The notes: a model not told the origin generated them from the sequence alone. Counted from the stretch's first letter, positions 24,289-33,980 are shown. The stretch is DNA of 64,000 nucleotides from Paeniglutamicibacter psychrophenolicus (GCF_030812255.1 NZ_JAUSSH010000001.1:310001-374000), one strand, 5' to 3'. A program made the numbers and translations.

Positions 24289-25494
24289 TCACTGGGCGAA
24301 CTCCGGGTCGGTTGCGTCCTTGTTGTCGCAGCCGTCGACCGCGGCCCCCATGCGGTGGATCATCCCGCCCAGGACCGGGTGCGGGGTGGCGAAGTTCAGC
24401 CGGACGAACCCGCGGCCACCGCTGCCGCAGGCGCTTCCGTTGATCAACGCGACCTGCGCCTCCTTGAGGAAGAACTGGGCCGGGCCGGGCTCCAGCACCA
24501 GTCGGGAGACGTCCAGCCACGCCAGGTAGGTGCCCTGCGGGGGAGCGTAGCGAACCTGCGGCAGGTGCTCGGTGATGATCTCGCCAAGCAGCATCCTGGA
24601 CTCGTCCAGGTAGCCGATCACCGAATCGAGCCAGCCGGTGCCCGTGCGGTAGGCGGCGGTGGTGGCCGCCAGCCCCACGTTTGCCGCCCCGTGCTCGGGG
24701 ACTTCGCCCACCCGCGCCCACACCATGCGGTCCACGTCGTTGGTCAGCACCAGTTGCGCGCACTTGAGCCCCGGCAGGTTGAACGCCTTGGTGGCGGCGA
24801 CCGCCGTGATCGAATGCGCCGCGGCGGCATCCGACACCGTGGCATAGGGAATGTGCGTGGCGCCGTCGAACACCAGCGGCGCATGGACCTCGTCGGCAAA
24901 CACCCGTGAACCGGTGGCCTCGACCAGCGTGGCGATCCCCAGCAGTTCCTCGCGCGTGTAGACCTTGCCGAGGGGATTGTGCGGATTGACCAACACCAGC
25001 AGCGCGCCTCCGGCCAGGGCGCGCTCCAGGGCGCTCCAGTCGATCTCCCAGCCGGAGGGCGTGGGAACCATGGCCACCTGGATCGAATCCCGCCCGAAGC
25101 GCGAGGCCGTGGAAATGAACGGCATGTAGGCCGGGGTGAGCAGCACCAGCGGGGCATCCGGGCGGTACCTGGGGGAAAAGTGCATGACCGCCGCATCCAG
25201 GGCCGAGGCCACGGAGTTCAGCGGCCGCACCTGCTCGGGGTCCACCTTCCACTCAAACCGGTTGTCCAGCCAGGCCGCGGTGGCCTCCTGCATGTCGTGG
25301 ATCAGGCGGGTCGGCGCGTAGCCGATCAGGCCGTTGGCCAGGGTTTCCTGGGCCGCCGCGATGACGCCCGGAGCGGTCCCGAAATCCATTTCCGCCACCC
25401 AGGCGCCCAGCGACCCGCGGTACTCGGACCACTTCAGCGATCCGGTCTGGCGCAGTTGGTCAACGGTCAGCAGGTCGAATGGGTGGGCGCTCAT
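24289..25494 (-). CDS. PLP-dependent C-S lyase/aminotransferase, MalY/PatB type
   Basis: 401-residue fold-type I PLP enzyme. WVAEMDFGTAPGVI is the MalY/PatB N-terminal motif, VNPHNPLGKVYTREEL and FADEVHAPLVF bind PLP, and AATKAFNLPGLK carries the Schiff-base lysine. Members cleave cystathionine or cysteine conjugates to thiol, pyruvate and ammonia; some act as aminotransferases. Convergent with the FMN reductase (16 bp apart) and divergent from the DUF6328 gene. No operon partner; role in methionine metabolism or thiol release is inferred. Confidence 0.88.
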   Translation of the reverse strand: MSAHPFDLLTVDQLRQTGSLKWSEYRGSLGAWVAEMDFGTAPGVIAAAQETLANGLIGYAPTRLIHDMQEATAAWLDNRFEWKVDPEQVRPLNSVASALDAAVMHFSPRYRPDAPLVLLTPAYMPFISTASRFGRDSIQVAMVPTPSGWEIDWSALERALAGGALLVLVNPHNPLGKVYTREELLGIATLVEATGSRVFADEVHAPLVFDGATHIPYATVSDAAAAHSITAVAATKAFNLPGLKCAQLVLTNDVDRMVWARVGEVPEHGAANVGLAATTAAYRTGTGWLDSVIGYLDESRMLLGEIITEHLPQVRYAPPQGTYLAWLDVSRLVLEPGPAQFFLKEAQVALINGSACGSGGRGFVRLNFATPHPVLGGMIHRMGAAVDGCDNKDATDPEFAQ

Positions 25495-25671
25495 CTAGCC
25501 AGCTTAGACGCGTTCGCCGGCGAATGCGCCTGCCGTTTTTCTTTTCTTCTGCCCCCGGGGCGGCTTCTTCGGTAGGTTGGGAAGCCAAGAGGGCAAAAGG
25601 CGAATCCGGCAAGACCTCCCGGATCCGTTTCGTGCCCCGGTCCATGGGTTGGTTGCCCGGGAGGGAGCGCA

Positions 25672-26163
25672 ATGAACGGGCGCAATGAAAGTGTCGAGGA
25701 GCGTCTGGACCGGAACTGGAACGAGCTGATGCAGGAGCTGCGGGTCATGCAGACCGGTGCCCAGATCCTTGCCGCGTTCCTGGTGGTGCTGCCGTTCCAG
25801 ACCGGGTTCGCCTCGCTGGGACATCCGGAACGGACCTTCTACCTGGTTCTTTTGGTGTTCTCCGCACTGCTCATCGTCCTGCTGGTCACCCCGGTGGCGG
25901 TGCACCGGCATTTCTTCGGCCAGCGCGTCAAGGTCACCACGGTGCGCATGGGCCACCTGATTTCCAAGATCGTGATCATCGGGGTGGGAGTCCTCGTGGC
26001 CGGTTGCGTGTGGTTCGTGGTGCAGGTCCTCTACGGCTGGGCGGCCGGGGCGCTGGTGGGCGGGCTGGTGATGCTGGCGGTGGTATTCCTGCTGGTCGTC
26101 CTGCCGCGGATCATCAAGCCCAAGTCCTCGGTCCCGGTCCTGCCGGCCGACGGGCAGGTGTAG
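25672..26163 (+). CDS. DUF6328 family membrane protein
   Basis: 163 residues. A charged N-terminus with the signature LMQELRVMQTGAQILAAFLV, then four membrane helices with PFQTGF, VTPVAVHRHFFG and a final LPRIIKP. This fits DUF6328, a common actinobacterial four-helix family of unknown function. GTG- or ATG-start ambiguity is minor: the ATG at 25672 follows GGGAG. Confidence 0.8.
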   Translation: MNGRNESVEERLDRNWNELMQELRVMQTGAQILAAFLVVLPFQTGFASLGHPERTFYLVLLVFSALLIVLLVTPVAVHRHFFGQRVKVTTVRMGHLISKIVIIGVGVLVAGCVWFVVQVLYGWAAGALVGGLVMLAVVFLLVVLPRIIKPKSSVPVLPADGQV

Positions 26164-26366
26164 CGCGGCGACCCGATAGCCTTGCAAATGTGGGTCGGGG
26201 GCGGACTCCTCCGGGCCCCGGGTAGCCGGTTTGGTCCCCTGGCCCATGCCCACCGCCCGGAACCGGGCACAAATACGAGAATCGAGCGACAGTGCCCGCA
26301 AGCATCGAAAACCGCGCCGGGGACTTGCCCCGCCCAGTGGACGGCAGGGTATCCGAATCCGGCCGC

Positions 26367-27107
26367 ATGGCAGTTCACGCCAAACTTGAGATCGCGGTCC
26401 AGGACGCCGCCGGAGCCAGGATCGCCCTGGGGAACGGCGCTGACCGGGTCGAGCTGTGCACCGCGCTGGGCATGGGCGGGCTCACGCCCACCCTGGGCAC
26501 CATCGAGGCTGTAGTCGCCGTCGGGATCGGCGTGCATGTGCTGATCCGCCCGCGCGGCGGCGGCTACAACTACACCCCGGACGAGGTCGAGCTGATGGCC
26601 CGCGACATCACCCACGCAGCCCAGGCCGGGGCTGCCGGGATCGTGATCGGCGCACTGGCCGAGGGCGACGCCGCGCTGGACCTCGAGGTGCTCGCCACCC
26701 TGGTGGCCGCGGCGCACCTGGTGAACCAAGACATCGAAATCACCGTGCACCGCTGCGTGGATGTGCTGCTGGAAAACGGCCTGCCGATTGCCGACCTCGT
26801 GGCGCAGCTGCGCACCGTGGGCGCGCACCGGATCCTGACCTCGGGAGGGGCCCCGGCCTCGGGCGCCGGCGCCGAGATGTTGCGCCGGTTGCGCACCGAG
26901 GCGGCGGGCAACCCACAGATCCAGGCCGGCGGCGGCGTGCGGATCGAGGACATCCCCGCCCTGGCTTCGCTGGATGGCATCCACCTCTCGGCGCGCACCC
27001 AAACCACCCGGGGCGCCTCGGGTCCCGGCGGCGGGGAATCGGCGTTCGACGTGACCAACGCGGACCTGGTCTCCGCGGCCGCCGCTGCCCTGGCCGCATG
27101 CCGCTAA
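26367..27107 (+). CDS. cutC: Copper homeostasis protein CutC
   Basis: 246-residue TIM barrel. LEIAVQDAAGARIALGNGADRVELC is the family opening; ALGMGGLTPTLG, VLIRPRGGGYNYT, ITVHRCVD and LTSGGAPASGAG follow in the standard order. Length from this ATG equals E. coli CutC (248), so it is preferred over a GTG at 26292. CutC was linked to copper tolerance, though its catalytic role is still argued. A copper theme recurs in the window through two CsoR-like operators. Confidence 0.88.
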   Translation: MAVHAKLEIAVQDAAGARIALGNGADRVELCTALGMGGLTPTLGTIEAVVAVGIGVHVLIRPRGGGYNYTPDEVELMARDITHAAQAGAAGIVIGALAEGDAALDLEVLATLVAAAHLVNQDIEITVHRCVDVLLENGLPIADLVAQLRTVGAHRILTSGGAPASGAGAEMLRRLRTEAAGNPQIQAGGGVRIEDIPALASLDGIHLSARTQTTRGASGPGGGESAFDVTNADLVSAAAAALAACR

Positions 27108-27276
27108 CCGTCCGGAAACCCGGGGAGGCACCGCGCTGCGCAGACACAAAGATAGCCCGAATGTGACGCCGGTGACGTATTGGCTAACATGTTCAGGGTG
27201 CGACCCCGTGCCCGCAAGCCATGGCCGGGGAGCCACGTGACGTGCATCCAGAACTTCAGAAGGGGCCCAGGCCAGC

Positions 27277-28062
27277 ATGCTCAACGATGAGACCATCACC
27301 CGGATAGCCGATGAACTCGTGCAGGCGGGCCACGACCGCGTGCCGGTCAAGCGCCTGACCGCCCGCTTCCCCGAAATGACGGTGGAGGACTCCTACCGGG
27401 TCCAGAACCTCTGGCGCCAGCGCTCCGAGGCCAACGGCCGCGTCCTGGCCGGACGCAAGATCGGGCTGACCTCCCGCGCCATGCAAATGGCCACCGGCAT
27501 CACCGAACCGGACTACGGCATCATCTTCGATGACATGGTGCTCGACTCGGGCTGCACCATCGAGTGGGACAAGTACACCCACCCGCGCGTGGAAATGGAA
27601 CTCGCGTTCAAGCTCAACAAGGACGTCGAAGGCCCCAACGCCAACATCTTCGACGTCCTCAACGCCACCGAATACGTCATCCCGGCCCTGGAGATCCTGG
27701 ACTCGCGCATCGAGATGGAGGGCCGCACCATCGTGGACACCATCTCCGACAACGCGGCCATGGGCGCCATGGTCATCGGCGGCAACCCGATGAAGCCGCA
27801 GGACATCGACCTGCGCTGGGTCTCGGGCATCCTGTTCAAGAACCAGGTCGTCGAGGAAACGGGCGTCGCAGCCGGCGTGCTGAACCACCCGGCCGCAGGC
27901 GTCTACTGGCTGGCCAACAAGATCGCCGCCCACGGCGACAAGCTCAACGCCGGGGAAATCATCCTGGCCGGCTCCTTCACCCGCCCCATGTGGGTGGACA
28001 AGGGCGACACCGTCTTTGCCGACTACGGACGAATGGGGACCGTGACATGCCATTTCTCATAG
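27277..28062 (+). CDS. hpaH: 2-oxo-hept-4-ene-1,7-dioate hydratase
   Basis: 261-residue member of the fumarylacetoacetate hydrolase/hydratase fold. GRKIGLTSRAMQMATGITEP and YGIIFDDMVLDSG match HpaH, which hydrates 2-oxo-hept-4-ene-1,7-dioate to the 4-hydroxy compound in the homoprotocatechuate meta-cleavage pathway. VEMELAFKLNKDV carries the metal-binding acids. It overlaps the HpaI aldolase gene by 16 bp, giving the last two enzymes of the pathway in order. The upstream genes (hpaBCDEF) are not in the window. Confidence 0.88.
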   Translation: MLNDETITRIADELVQAGHDRVPVKRLTARFPEMTVEDSYRVQNLWRQRSEANGRVLAGRKIGLTSRAMQMATGITEPDYGIIFDDMVLDSGCTIEWDKYTHPRVEMELAFKLNKDVEGPNANIFDVLNATEYVIPALEILDSRIEMEGRTIVDTISDNAAMGAMVIGGNPMKPQDIDLRWVSGILFKNQVVEETGVAAGVLNHPAAGVYWLANKIAAHGDKLNAGEIILAGSFTRPMWVDKGDTVFADYGRMGTVTCHFS

Positions 28063-28862
28063 AACCGGACCCGTCCTTCAAGGATGCACTGGAACATGCA
28101 GATCACGCCCTGTCGGGGATCTGGGTGTGCTCGGGATCCCCGCTGGTCGCGGAGATCTGCGCCGGCGCCGGATTCGACTGGATCTTCATCGACGCCGAGC
28201 ACTCGCCCAACGGGCTCGAGTCGATCCTGGGCCAGCTGCAGTCGGTGCGCGGATACCCGGTCATCCCGGTGGTCCGCCCCCCGGTCAACGACACCGTGGT
28301 CATCAAGCAGTACCTTGACCTGGGCGTGCAGTCGCTGATCATCCCCATGGTCAACAACGCCGAGCAGGCCCGCGCCGCGGTCGCCGCCTGCCACTACCCG
28401 CCGACGGGCGTGCGCGGCGTCGGGTCGGCGCTGGCCCGCTCGGCCCGCTGGAACCGCATCCCCGATTACCTGACGCGCGCCGGGGACACCCTGACGCTGA
28501 TGGTGCAGATCGAATCGGCCGAGGCCGTGGCGAACGTCAAGGAGATCGTGGAAACCGAGGGCGTGGACGGCATCTTCATCGGTCCCTCCGACCTGGCCGC
28601 CTCGATGGGCGTGATCGGGCAGCAGGACCACCCGGACGTGGTCGCCGCGGTGGAGACCGCCATCGCCGCGGGCAAGGCCGCCGGAAAATACGTCGGCGTC
28701 AACGCCTTCGCGGAAGCGCCCGCCAAGCGCTACATCGAGCTCGGTGCCCACTACGTGGGTGTCGGGGCAGATGTTGCGCTGTTGGCCCGCGGCACCGAGG
28801 CACTGGCCGCCAAGTTCCGGCCCGGTGCCGGCAGCCAGGCCGGGACACCGGCCAGCTACTGA
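28047..28862 (+). CDS. hpaI: 4-hydroxy-2-oxo-heptane-1,7-dioate aldolase
   Basis: 271-residue class II aldolase of the HpcH/HpaI family, releasing pyruvate and succinic semialdehyde. WIFIDAEHSPNG carries the conserved acid/His pair and VVRPPVNDTVVIKQYLDLGV the substrate loop. QIESAEAVANVKEI has the metal-binding Glu, and DGIFIGPSDLAASMG the second metal ligand. Translationally coupled to hpaH by a 16-bp overlap. Substrate specificity within the family is broad. Confidence 0.88.
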   Translation: MPFLIEPDPSFKDALEHADHALSGIWVCSGSPLVAEICAGAGFDWIFIDAEHSPNGLESILGQLQSVRGYPVIPVVRPPVNDTVVIKQYLDLGVQSLIIPMVNNAEQARAAVAACHYPPTGVRGVGSALARSARWNRIPDYLTRAGDTLTLMVQIESAEAVANVKEIVETEGVDGIFIGPSDLAASMGVIGQQDHPDVVAAVETAIAAGKAAGKYVGVNAFAEAPAKRYIELGAHYVGVGADVALLARGTEALAAKFRPGAGSQAGTPASY

Positions 28863-29190
28863 CCGAACAGGGCCGGGGCCCGGAGCGCAAGACGAGCGGT
28901 CCTGCGGGAGGTCCTTTCCTCTTGCGGGGCCGCTTGCAACCTGTCCCCTCACGGATGCCCGGAAGGCTTCCGGCCTCCGGTGCAAAACCGGCAACATTTT
29001 AGTTCCGCAAAACCAACATTTAAATCCAGGGTCGATCCAAGCCCGGGATTGCGGGGTTTTGGGCAGTTCGTAGAAATCAAAAGAATTTGGATCGGTCGAT
29101 TCGGGATTTCGGATTGGGCGACGCCGGCCGGTCCGCCGGCGACTGGCCGGCCGACACAAACGCGCGGCCACAAGAGATAGGCTCGATCGA
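28863..29190. other. Intergenic region between hpaI and the TauE-type exporter
   Basis: No gene seen. The first part has imperfect hairpins (GCAAGA ... TCTTGC around 28888-28926) that may end the hpa operon. From about 29000 the base composition drops to visibly lower GC, and the promoter of the exporter must lie here. Confidence 0.5.
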
Positions 29191-29937
29191 ATGGAACTTC
29201 CCCTCATCTTGCTTGTGCTTGGCATGGTTGTGCTCGGTGCCATCGCGCAGCGCGTGGCGGGGCTCGGTTTCGCGATGCTCATCTCCCCGTTCCTGGTCCT
29301 CGCCCTGGGCGCCCACCAGGGGGTGTTCCTGGTGAACATCTGCGGAGTGGTCTCCTCGGCGATCATCGTCCCCCGGGTCTGGAAGGACATCGACTGGTCG
29401 ATGTTCCGCTGGCTGTGCTCCTTCAGCGTCGTCGGCTCGGTGGCCGGCGCGCTGCTGGCCGGGGGCCTGCCCCAGGCCCCGCTGTCGATCGTGGTCGGCG
29501 CCACGGTGCTCGCCGCACTGCTGCTCTCCCTGATCCTGGTGCGCGCAAACGTGACCGTCACCGGGCAGGTCCCCAAGGCCGGTGCCGGGTTCCTCTCCGG
29601 GCTCACCAACTCCCTGGCCGGGGTTGGGGGACCGGCGGTGAGCGCCTACGCGGTGCTCGCCCGCTGGCCCCAGCGCCCCTTCGCCGCGACCCTGCAGCCC
29701 TTCTTCGTGGTGACCGGGGCGGTCACCGTGGCCATGAAATTCATCACCACCCCCGACCAGTTGCCACCGCTGCCCGGATGGGCCTGGATCGCGGTTGCCG
29801 TATTCATCGGGGGCGGGGTGCTCATCGGCGAGCAGGTCCAACGCGTGGTCACCGACCGGCACGCGCGGTTCTTCGTGCTGTGTTTTGCCTTCTTCGGTGC
29901 TGTAACGGCATTGGCCAGCGGATTGCGCGCCCTGTAA
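29191..29937 (+). CDS. TauE/SafE-family (TSUP) anion exporter
   Basis: 248-residue membrane protein with about eight helices arranged as two similar halves. Recognisable stretches are QRVAGLGFAMLISPFLVLAL, then GAHQGVFLVNICGV, and FLSGLTNSLAGVGGPAVSAY with the Gly-rich repeat of the second half. TSUP members move sulfite, sulfonates or other organic anions. No linked sulfur gene gives the substrate here. Confidence 0.85.
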   Translation: MELPLILLVLGMVVLGAIAQRVAGLGFAMLISPFLVLALGAHQGVFLVNICGVVSSAIIVPRVWKDIDWSMFRWLCSFSVVGSVAGALLAGGLPQAPLSIVVGATVLAALLLSLILVRANVTVTGQVPKAGAGFLSGLTNSLAGVGGPAVSAYAVLARWPQRPFAATLQPFFVVTGAVTVAMKFITTPDQLPPLPGWAWIAVAVFIGGGVLIGEQVQRVVTDRHARFFVLCFAFFGAVTALASGLRAL

Positions 29938-30003
29938 CGCCGGGGTGCGCGCAAACGCGTCAATCAGGGCCGCAGACACGCATCGATGGCACGATTGGAA
30001 GCA

Positions 30004-31332
30004 ATGAGTGAGAAGAAAAAGCAGCCGCCCGCCGCGGCGGCATTGAACGCGGCACGCCAACGGCTGAGCACCGGCTGGCCCATGCCGTTGTTCCTGCAGG
30101 GGGCCTTCGAGTTCCTGCAGGCCGCCCTGTTCTCGGCCTTCCTCGTGGTCATCCCGTGGTTCGCCGTGTGGTTCAGCGGAGGCTTCGCGGACCGCAGCAT
30201 CGAATCGGTGTTGAAGATGGGCGGGCAGATCTGGCTGCTGATCCACGCCGTCCCGCTGCACCTGCTGCAGGTGGGCACCGGCGCCGACCCCTCCCAGGGC
30301 TCCGGGCTGCTGGATTTCACCCCGCTGGGACTTACGCTGATCCCGTTCTTCCTGTGCTGGCGCGCCGGGCGGCGCATCGCGCGGGCCTCCTACACCGACT
30401 CGTTGTGGCAGGGCATCCTCGGGGCGCTGGGCGTCTACCTGCTCTGCGGGCTGTTCACCGGGTTCCTGGTGAACAACGAGGAAGCCTCGGTTTCGCTGCT
30501 CGCCGCCACCCTCATCCCCGCCATCCCGGCCGGCGCCGGGGTGGTTATCGGAGCCCGCCGCGAGGCCGGATCCTGGGGCCGGCTGATCGGCTTCGACGCC
30601 GCGGCCTGGATCTCCAAGACCTCCCAGCACTCGCGCTGGGCCGGGTCCTACGTGTGGGCGGTGCTGTGCGGCGGCACCCTGGCCTACATGCTCACCTTTG
30701 CGCTGTCCTCGCTGCTGCTGGCCATCAACCTGGGCGTGCACTGGGTCGATGTCTCCAACGTCTACCAGCAGCTGCGCCCCGGGCCCATCGGCTCGGCCGT
30801 GCTGACCCTGGGCCAGCTGGGCATCATGCCCAACCTGGCACTGTGGACCCTGGCCTGGATCACCGGCGGCGGCTTCACCCTGGGGGTGGGCAGCACACTG
30901 TCCACGCTGGAAACCACCGTCGGGCCGCTGCCGGCGGTCCCGGTGCTCGCGGCCCTTCCCTCCGGGGACCTGGCCTACGCCTGGGCGTTCATGGGCCTGC
31001 CGGTGCTGGCCGGGATGCTGGCCGGCTGGTACTTCCTGCGGGTGGGGGAGAACCACCTGGATGACTGGGTCTCCAAGCGCATCCACTCCCGCTGGGCCTC
31101 CCTGGGCCTGTCAACCGTGGCCCTGGGCGTGTTCGTCGGAGCCTTCGCCGGGGCGCTGTCCCTGGTGGGCTCCTGGCTGGCCGGCGGCTCGCTGGGCATC
31201 GGGCGGTTCACCGAGGTGGGGCCGGATGTCCTGATGACCGCGCTGCTGCTGGCCGCCGAGGTCGCCCTGGGCACCGCCATCGGATACCTCATCTCCCCAC
31301 TGCTCGAGCACGACCCGGTGCTTGACGGCTAG
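30004..31332 (+). CDS. DUF6350 / PerM-like cell division membrane protein
   Basis: 442-residue polytopic protein with roughly ten to twelve helices. Its features (SFVW-free N-terminus, PLHLLQVGTGADPSQGSGLL, FTPLGLTLIPFFLCWRAGR, then a large C-terminal membrane block) match DUF6350, including mycobacterial PerM, which supports division and chronic persistence. GGAAG precedes the ATG at 30004; the earlier ATG at 29986 lacks a site. In many actinobacteria it sits next to purN and purH; here a peptide ABC operon lies between it and purN. Convergent with the next gene, 9 bp apart. Confidence 0.82.
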   Translation: MSEKKKQPPAAAALNAARQRLSTGWPMPLFLQGAFEFLQAALFSAFLVVIPWFAVWFSGGFADRSIESVLKMGGQIWLLIHAVPLHLLQVGTGADPSQGSGLLDFTPLGLTLIPFFLCWRAGRRIARASYTDSLWQGILGALGVYLLCGLFTGFLVNNEEASVSLLAATLIPAIPAGAGVVIGARREAGSWGRLIGFDAAAWISKTSQHSRWAGSYVWAVLCGGTLAYMLTFALSSLLLAINLGVHWVDVSNVYQQLRPGPIGSAVLTLGQLGIMPNLALWTLAWITGGGFTLGVGSTLSTLETTVGPLPAVPVLAALPSGDLAYAWAFMGLPVLAGMLAGWYFLRVGENHLDDWVSKRIHSRWASLGLSTVALGVFVGAFAGALSLVGSWLAGGSLGIGRFTEVGPDVLMTALLLAAEVALGTAIGYLISPLLEHDPVLDG

Positions 31333-31341
31333 GGTTCGGTC

Positions 31342-31884
31342 CTATCCCCGGCTGCGGGCCACGCCCAGGTCGTGGTGCAGGTGGTGGGCCGCGTCGTGCC
31401 AGGCGTACTGGGCCAGCGTGGAGGTGGTGAACACCGCGCCGTTGGACCGGGTTCCCATCCGCGGCATCTGCGCATCGGTCAGCGCCTCCAGAGCCCCGGC
31501 GAAGGCCAGTGAGGCCTCCTCGAGCATCCGGGCGACCTCGAGTGCGGGGATCGAGGCGTAGTCGTTGTCGACGGCCGCCGCGTCCTGGTCCCAGTTCGCG
31601 AACGACGGGGCGTCCTTCTCGACGATCAGTGCCAGGCGCTCGGTCATCACCTGGTACATCTGGGCCACATGCGCACAGTATTCGTGCGCGCTCCACACCA
31701 TCGGCGAGGGACGGGTGCCCGCGCCGGGGGAGCCCAGGACCTCGGCAAATCGTCCGGAAGCCTCGCGCACCAAGGCGGCGACCTGCGCGGTGCTCAGCGC
31801 CCGCACGTCGATCCCGCACTCGTCGCAGGTTTCGTTCAGCACCAGGGTCCAGTCCTTGGTGTCGGGCATGATGTTTTCGCTCAT
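31342..31884 (-). CDS. DinB / maleylpyruvate-isomerase-N-like protein
   Basis: 180-residue four-helix-bundle protein of the DinB superfamily. The opening DTKDWTLVLNETCDECGIDV is typical of actinobacterial members; WSAHEYCAHVAQMYQVMTER holds a metal-site His, and YAWHDAAHHLHHDLG the other two. These histidines bind a divalent metal in thiol-dependent transferases. The ATG at 31884 has GAGGAT upstream and overlaps the preceding membrane gene stop (ATGA), giving a two-gene operon. Substrate unknown. Confidence 0.8.
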   Translation of the reverse strand: MSENIMPDTKDWTLVLNETCDECGIDVRALSTAQVAALVREASGRFAEVLGSPGAGTRPSPMVWSAHEYCAHVAQMYQVMTERLALIVEKDAPSFANWDQDAAAVDNDYASIPALEVARMLEEASLAFAGALEALTDAQMPRMGTRSNGAVFTTSTLAQYAWHDAAHHLHHDLGVARSRG

Positions 31885-32288
31885 TTCAAGATCCTCAATC
31901 CACTGGGTTCCAGTTGTTTGACGTATTCCCGGGTGCATGCCGCCTGGGAGCGCAGCGTCAAGGCGTCGCGTTGGCATTGCTGGTATTGCAGGGACGGCCC
32001 GTAGAAGGCCAGCTGCCCGGCCAGCGGCAGGGCGAAGAGCCCGCAGGCCAGCGTGGCGACCGGGGCGGCCAACCGCAGCATGCCGGCGGCGGGGTTCCGC
32101 CACGCCAGCACGCAGGTGATGGCCCCGACGACGGTTCCGGCCACCGCGAAGGGCAGGCCGGCCAGCCGCCACGGCAGCGGCAGGTACCAGAAGCCCAGGG
32201 CACAGGCCATGGCCGCAATGGTGCCCGCGACCCAGCCCAGGAGCGGGCGTGCGGGATCGGATGCCCCGGTGGTGGTGTTGCTGCCCAT
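31881..32288 (-). CDS. Small polytopic membrane protein
   Basis: 135 residues with about four hydrophobic stretches (GTIAAMACALGFWYLPLPW, LPFAVAGTVVGAITCVLA, LAAPVATLACGLFALPLAG). A C-terminal part has two cysteines (YQQCQRDA, AACTREYV). The ATG at 32288 has GGAAG upstream; a GTG start 9 bp earlier is possible. Translationally coupled to the DinB-like gene. Function unknown. Confidence 0.65.
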   Translation of the reverse strand: MGSNTTTGASDPARPLLGWVAGTIAAMACALGFWYLPLPWRLAGLPFAVAGTVVGAITCVLAWRNPAAGMLRLAAPVATLACGLFALPLAGQLAFYGPSLQYQQCQRDALTLRSQAACTREYVKQLEPSGLRILK

Positions 32289-32443
32289 ATCTTCCACAGT
32301 AGACCCGGTGGCCGCGATCGTTACAGGGGCGGGTTAGCGCCGGGGCCCTGTGCGTACGATAATGGTTTGTCAGCGGTGCTTTCGCACCAGGGGCGGCGCC
32401 CGGCGCCGGCCCACCCCAGGCACTTCGAAGGAATGATGGTTCG

Positions 32444-33970
32444 ATGCAGGCAATCTTGACGGCCCGACGCGGCAGGCGGGGCGCACGGCTCGCCGCCGTG
32501 CTTGCTGCGCTGCTGATGCTGGCGGCCTGCAGCGCAGGATCCACCGGCGGGGCACCGGCGGACAAGGACAAGCTCGTGGTCGCGCTGACCGGAGAGCCCG
32601 TGAACCTGGACTTCACCACCACGGCCGGGGCAGCGATCCCGCAGGCCATGATGGCCAACGTCTACGAGGGCCTGGTGACCCTGGACCAGACCGGCGCGAT
32701 CCGCCCGCTGCTGGCCACGCAGTGGGAAACCAGCAACATGAACAAGTCCTACACCTTCACCCTGGTCGAGGGGGCCACGTTCTCCAACGGGGCCGCCTTC
32801 GACGCCGAAGACGTCAAGTTCTCCATCGAACGGGTCAAGTCCGCCGCGTGGCTCAACGGGCTCAAGTCCAAGATGGACGATGTCGAGGAGGTGGTGGTCA
32901 ACTCGCCGACCTCGGTCACGGTGAACCTTGCCCGTCCCTCGCAGGCCTGGCTGTACTCGATGACCACACTGGTCGGGGCCATGTTCGACCCTTCGGGCGT
33001 GGACGACTTGGCCAACAACCCGGTGGGCACCGGGCCCTACAAGCTTGCCTCCTGGGCGCGCGGGGAATCGATCAACCTGGAGGCCCGCCCCGACTACTGG
33101 GGTGCGGCCCCGGGCATCAAGGACGTGTCCCTGCGCTACTTCGCCGACGCCATCGCGACCACCAATGCGCTGTCCTCCGGGGACGTGGATGTCATCTACA
33201 ACATGCAGGCACCCGAGCTGCTTTCCTCCTTCGAGTCCAACCCCGCCTACCAGGTCATCGAGGGCACCTCCAACGGCGAGGTCATCCTCTCGATGAACAA
33301 CAAGGCCAAGCCCTTCAACGACAAGCGGGTGCGCCAGGCGGTGCTCTACGCCATCGACCGCAAGACCGTGCGCGACACCGCCTGGAACGGGTTGGGCACC
33401 CTGGTCGGCGGGCCGGTGCCGCCCACCGATCCGTACTACGAGGACCTCAACGACCGCTACCCCTTCGACCCGGCCAAGGCCCGGGCCCTGCTGAAGGAAG
33501 CCGGCGCCCAGGACCTGAAGATCACCTTCACGGTGCCCACCCGCCCGTACGCCACCGCGGTCTCGGAGATCGTCCAGTCGCAGCTGCGCGACGTGGGCAT
33601 CGACGCGAAGATCCAGAGTGCGGAGTTCCCGGCCGTGTGGCTGGATACGGTGTTCACGCGCCACGACTACCAGATGTCGGTGATCCTGGCCGTGGAGGCC
33701 CGCGACCTGCTGACCATGTTCAACAACCCCAACTACTACATCGGCTACGACAACTCCAAGATCAAGGACGAGGCCGCCGCCGCGGACGCGAGCGATGAGG
33801 CGACCTACGTGGAGGGCATGAAGAACGTGGTGCGAACCATCGTGGAGGACGCCCCGGTGGACACGCTGTTCATCTTCCCGAACATCTCGGTGGCCAAGGC
33901 GGGGATCAGCGGACTGGGGGCCAACTCGGTCACCGAGGCGCTGAACCTCGCGCCCATCGCCTGGTCCTAG
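32444..33970 (+). CDS. Peptide-type ABC transporter substrate-binding lipoprotein
   Basis: 508-residue family 5 extracellular solute-binding protein (DppA/OppA/NikA type). Lipobox LMLAAC with Cys about 28. VALTGEPVNLDFTTTAGAAI opens the binding fold. FDAEDVKFSIERVKS, NPVGTGPYKLASW and FNDKRVRQAVLYAIDRK are the classical SBP_bac_5 motifs. It heads an operon of two permeases and a fused double ATPase; the next gene begins 10 bp later. Oligopeptides are the default substrate; the sequence does not define it more closely. Confidence 0.9.
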   Translation: MQAILTARRGRRGARLAAVLAALLMLAACSAGSTGGAPADKDKLVVALTGEPVNLDFTTTAGAAIPQAMMANVYEGLVTLDQTGAIRPLLATQWETSNMNKSYTFTLVEGATFSNGAAFDAEDVKFSIERVKSAAWLNGLKSKMDDVEEVVVNSPTSVTVNLARPSQAWLYSMTTLVGAMFDPSGVDDLANNPVGTGPYKLASWARGESINLEARPDYWGAAPGIKDVSLRYFADAIATTNALSSGDVDVIYNMQAPELLSSFESNPAYQVIEGTSNGEVILSMNNKAKPFNDKRVRQAVLYAIDRKTVRDTAWNGLGTLVGGPVPPTDPYYEDLNDRYPFDPAKARALLKEAGAQDLKITFTVPTRPYATAVSEIVQSQLRDVGIDAKIQSAEFPAVWLDTVFTRHDYQMSVILAVEARDLLTMFNNPNYYIGYDNSKIKDEAAAADASDEATYVEGMKNVVRTIVEDAPVDTLFIFPNISVAKAGISGLGANSVTEALNLAPIAWS

Positions 33971-33980
33971 GGCGGCGCAC

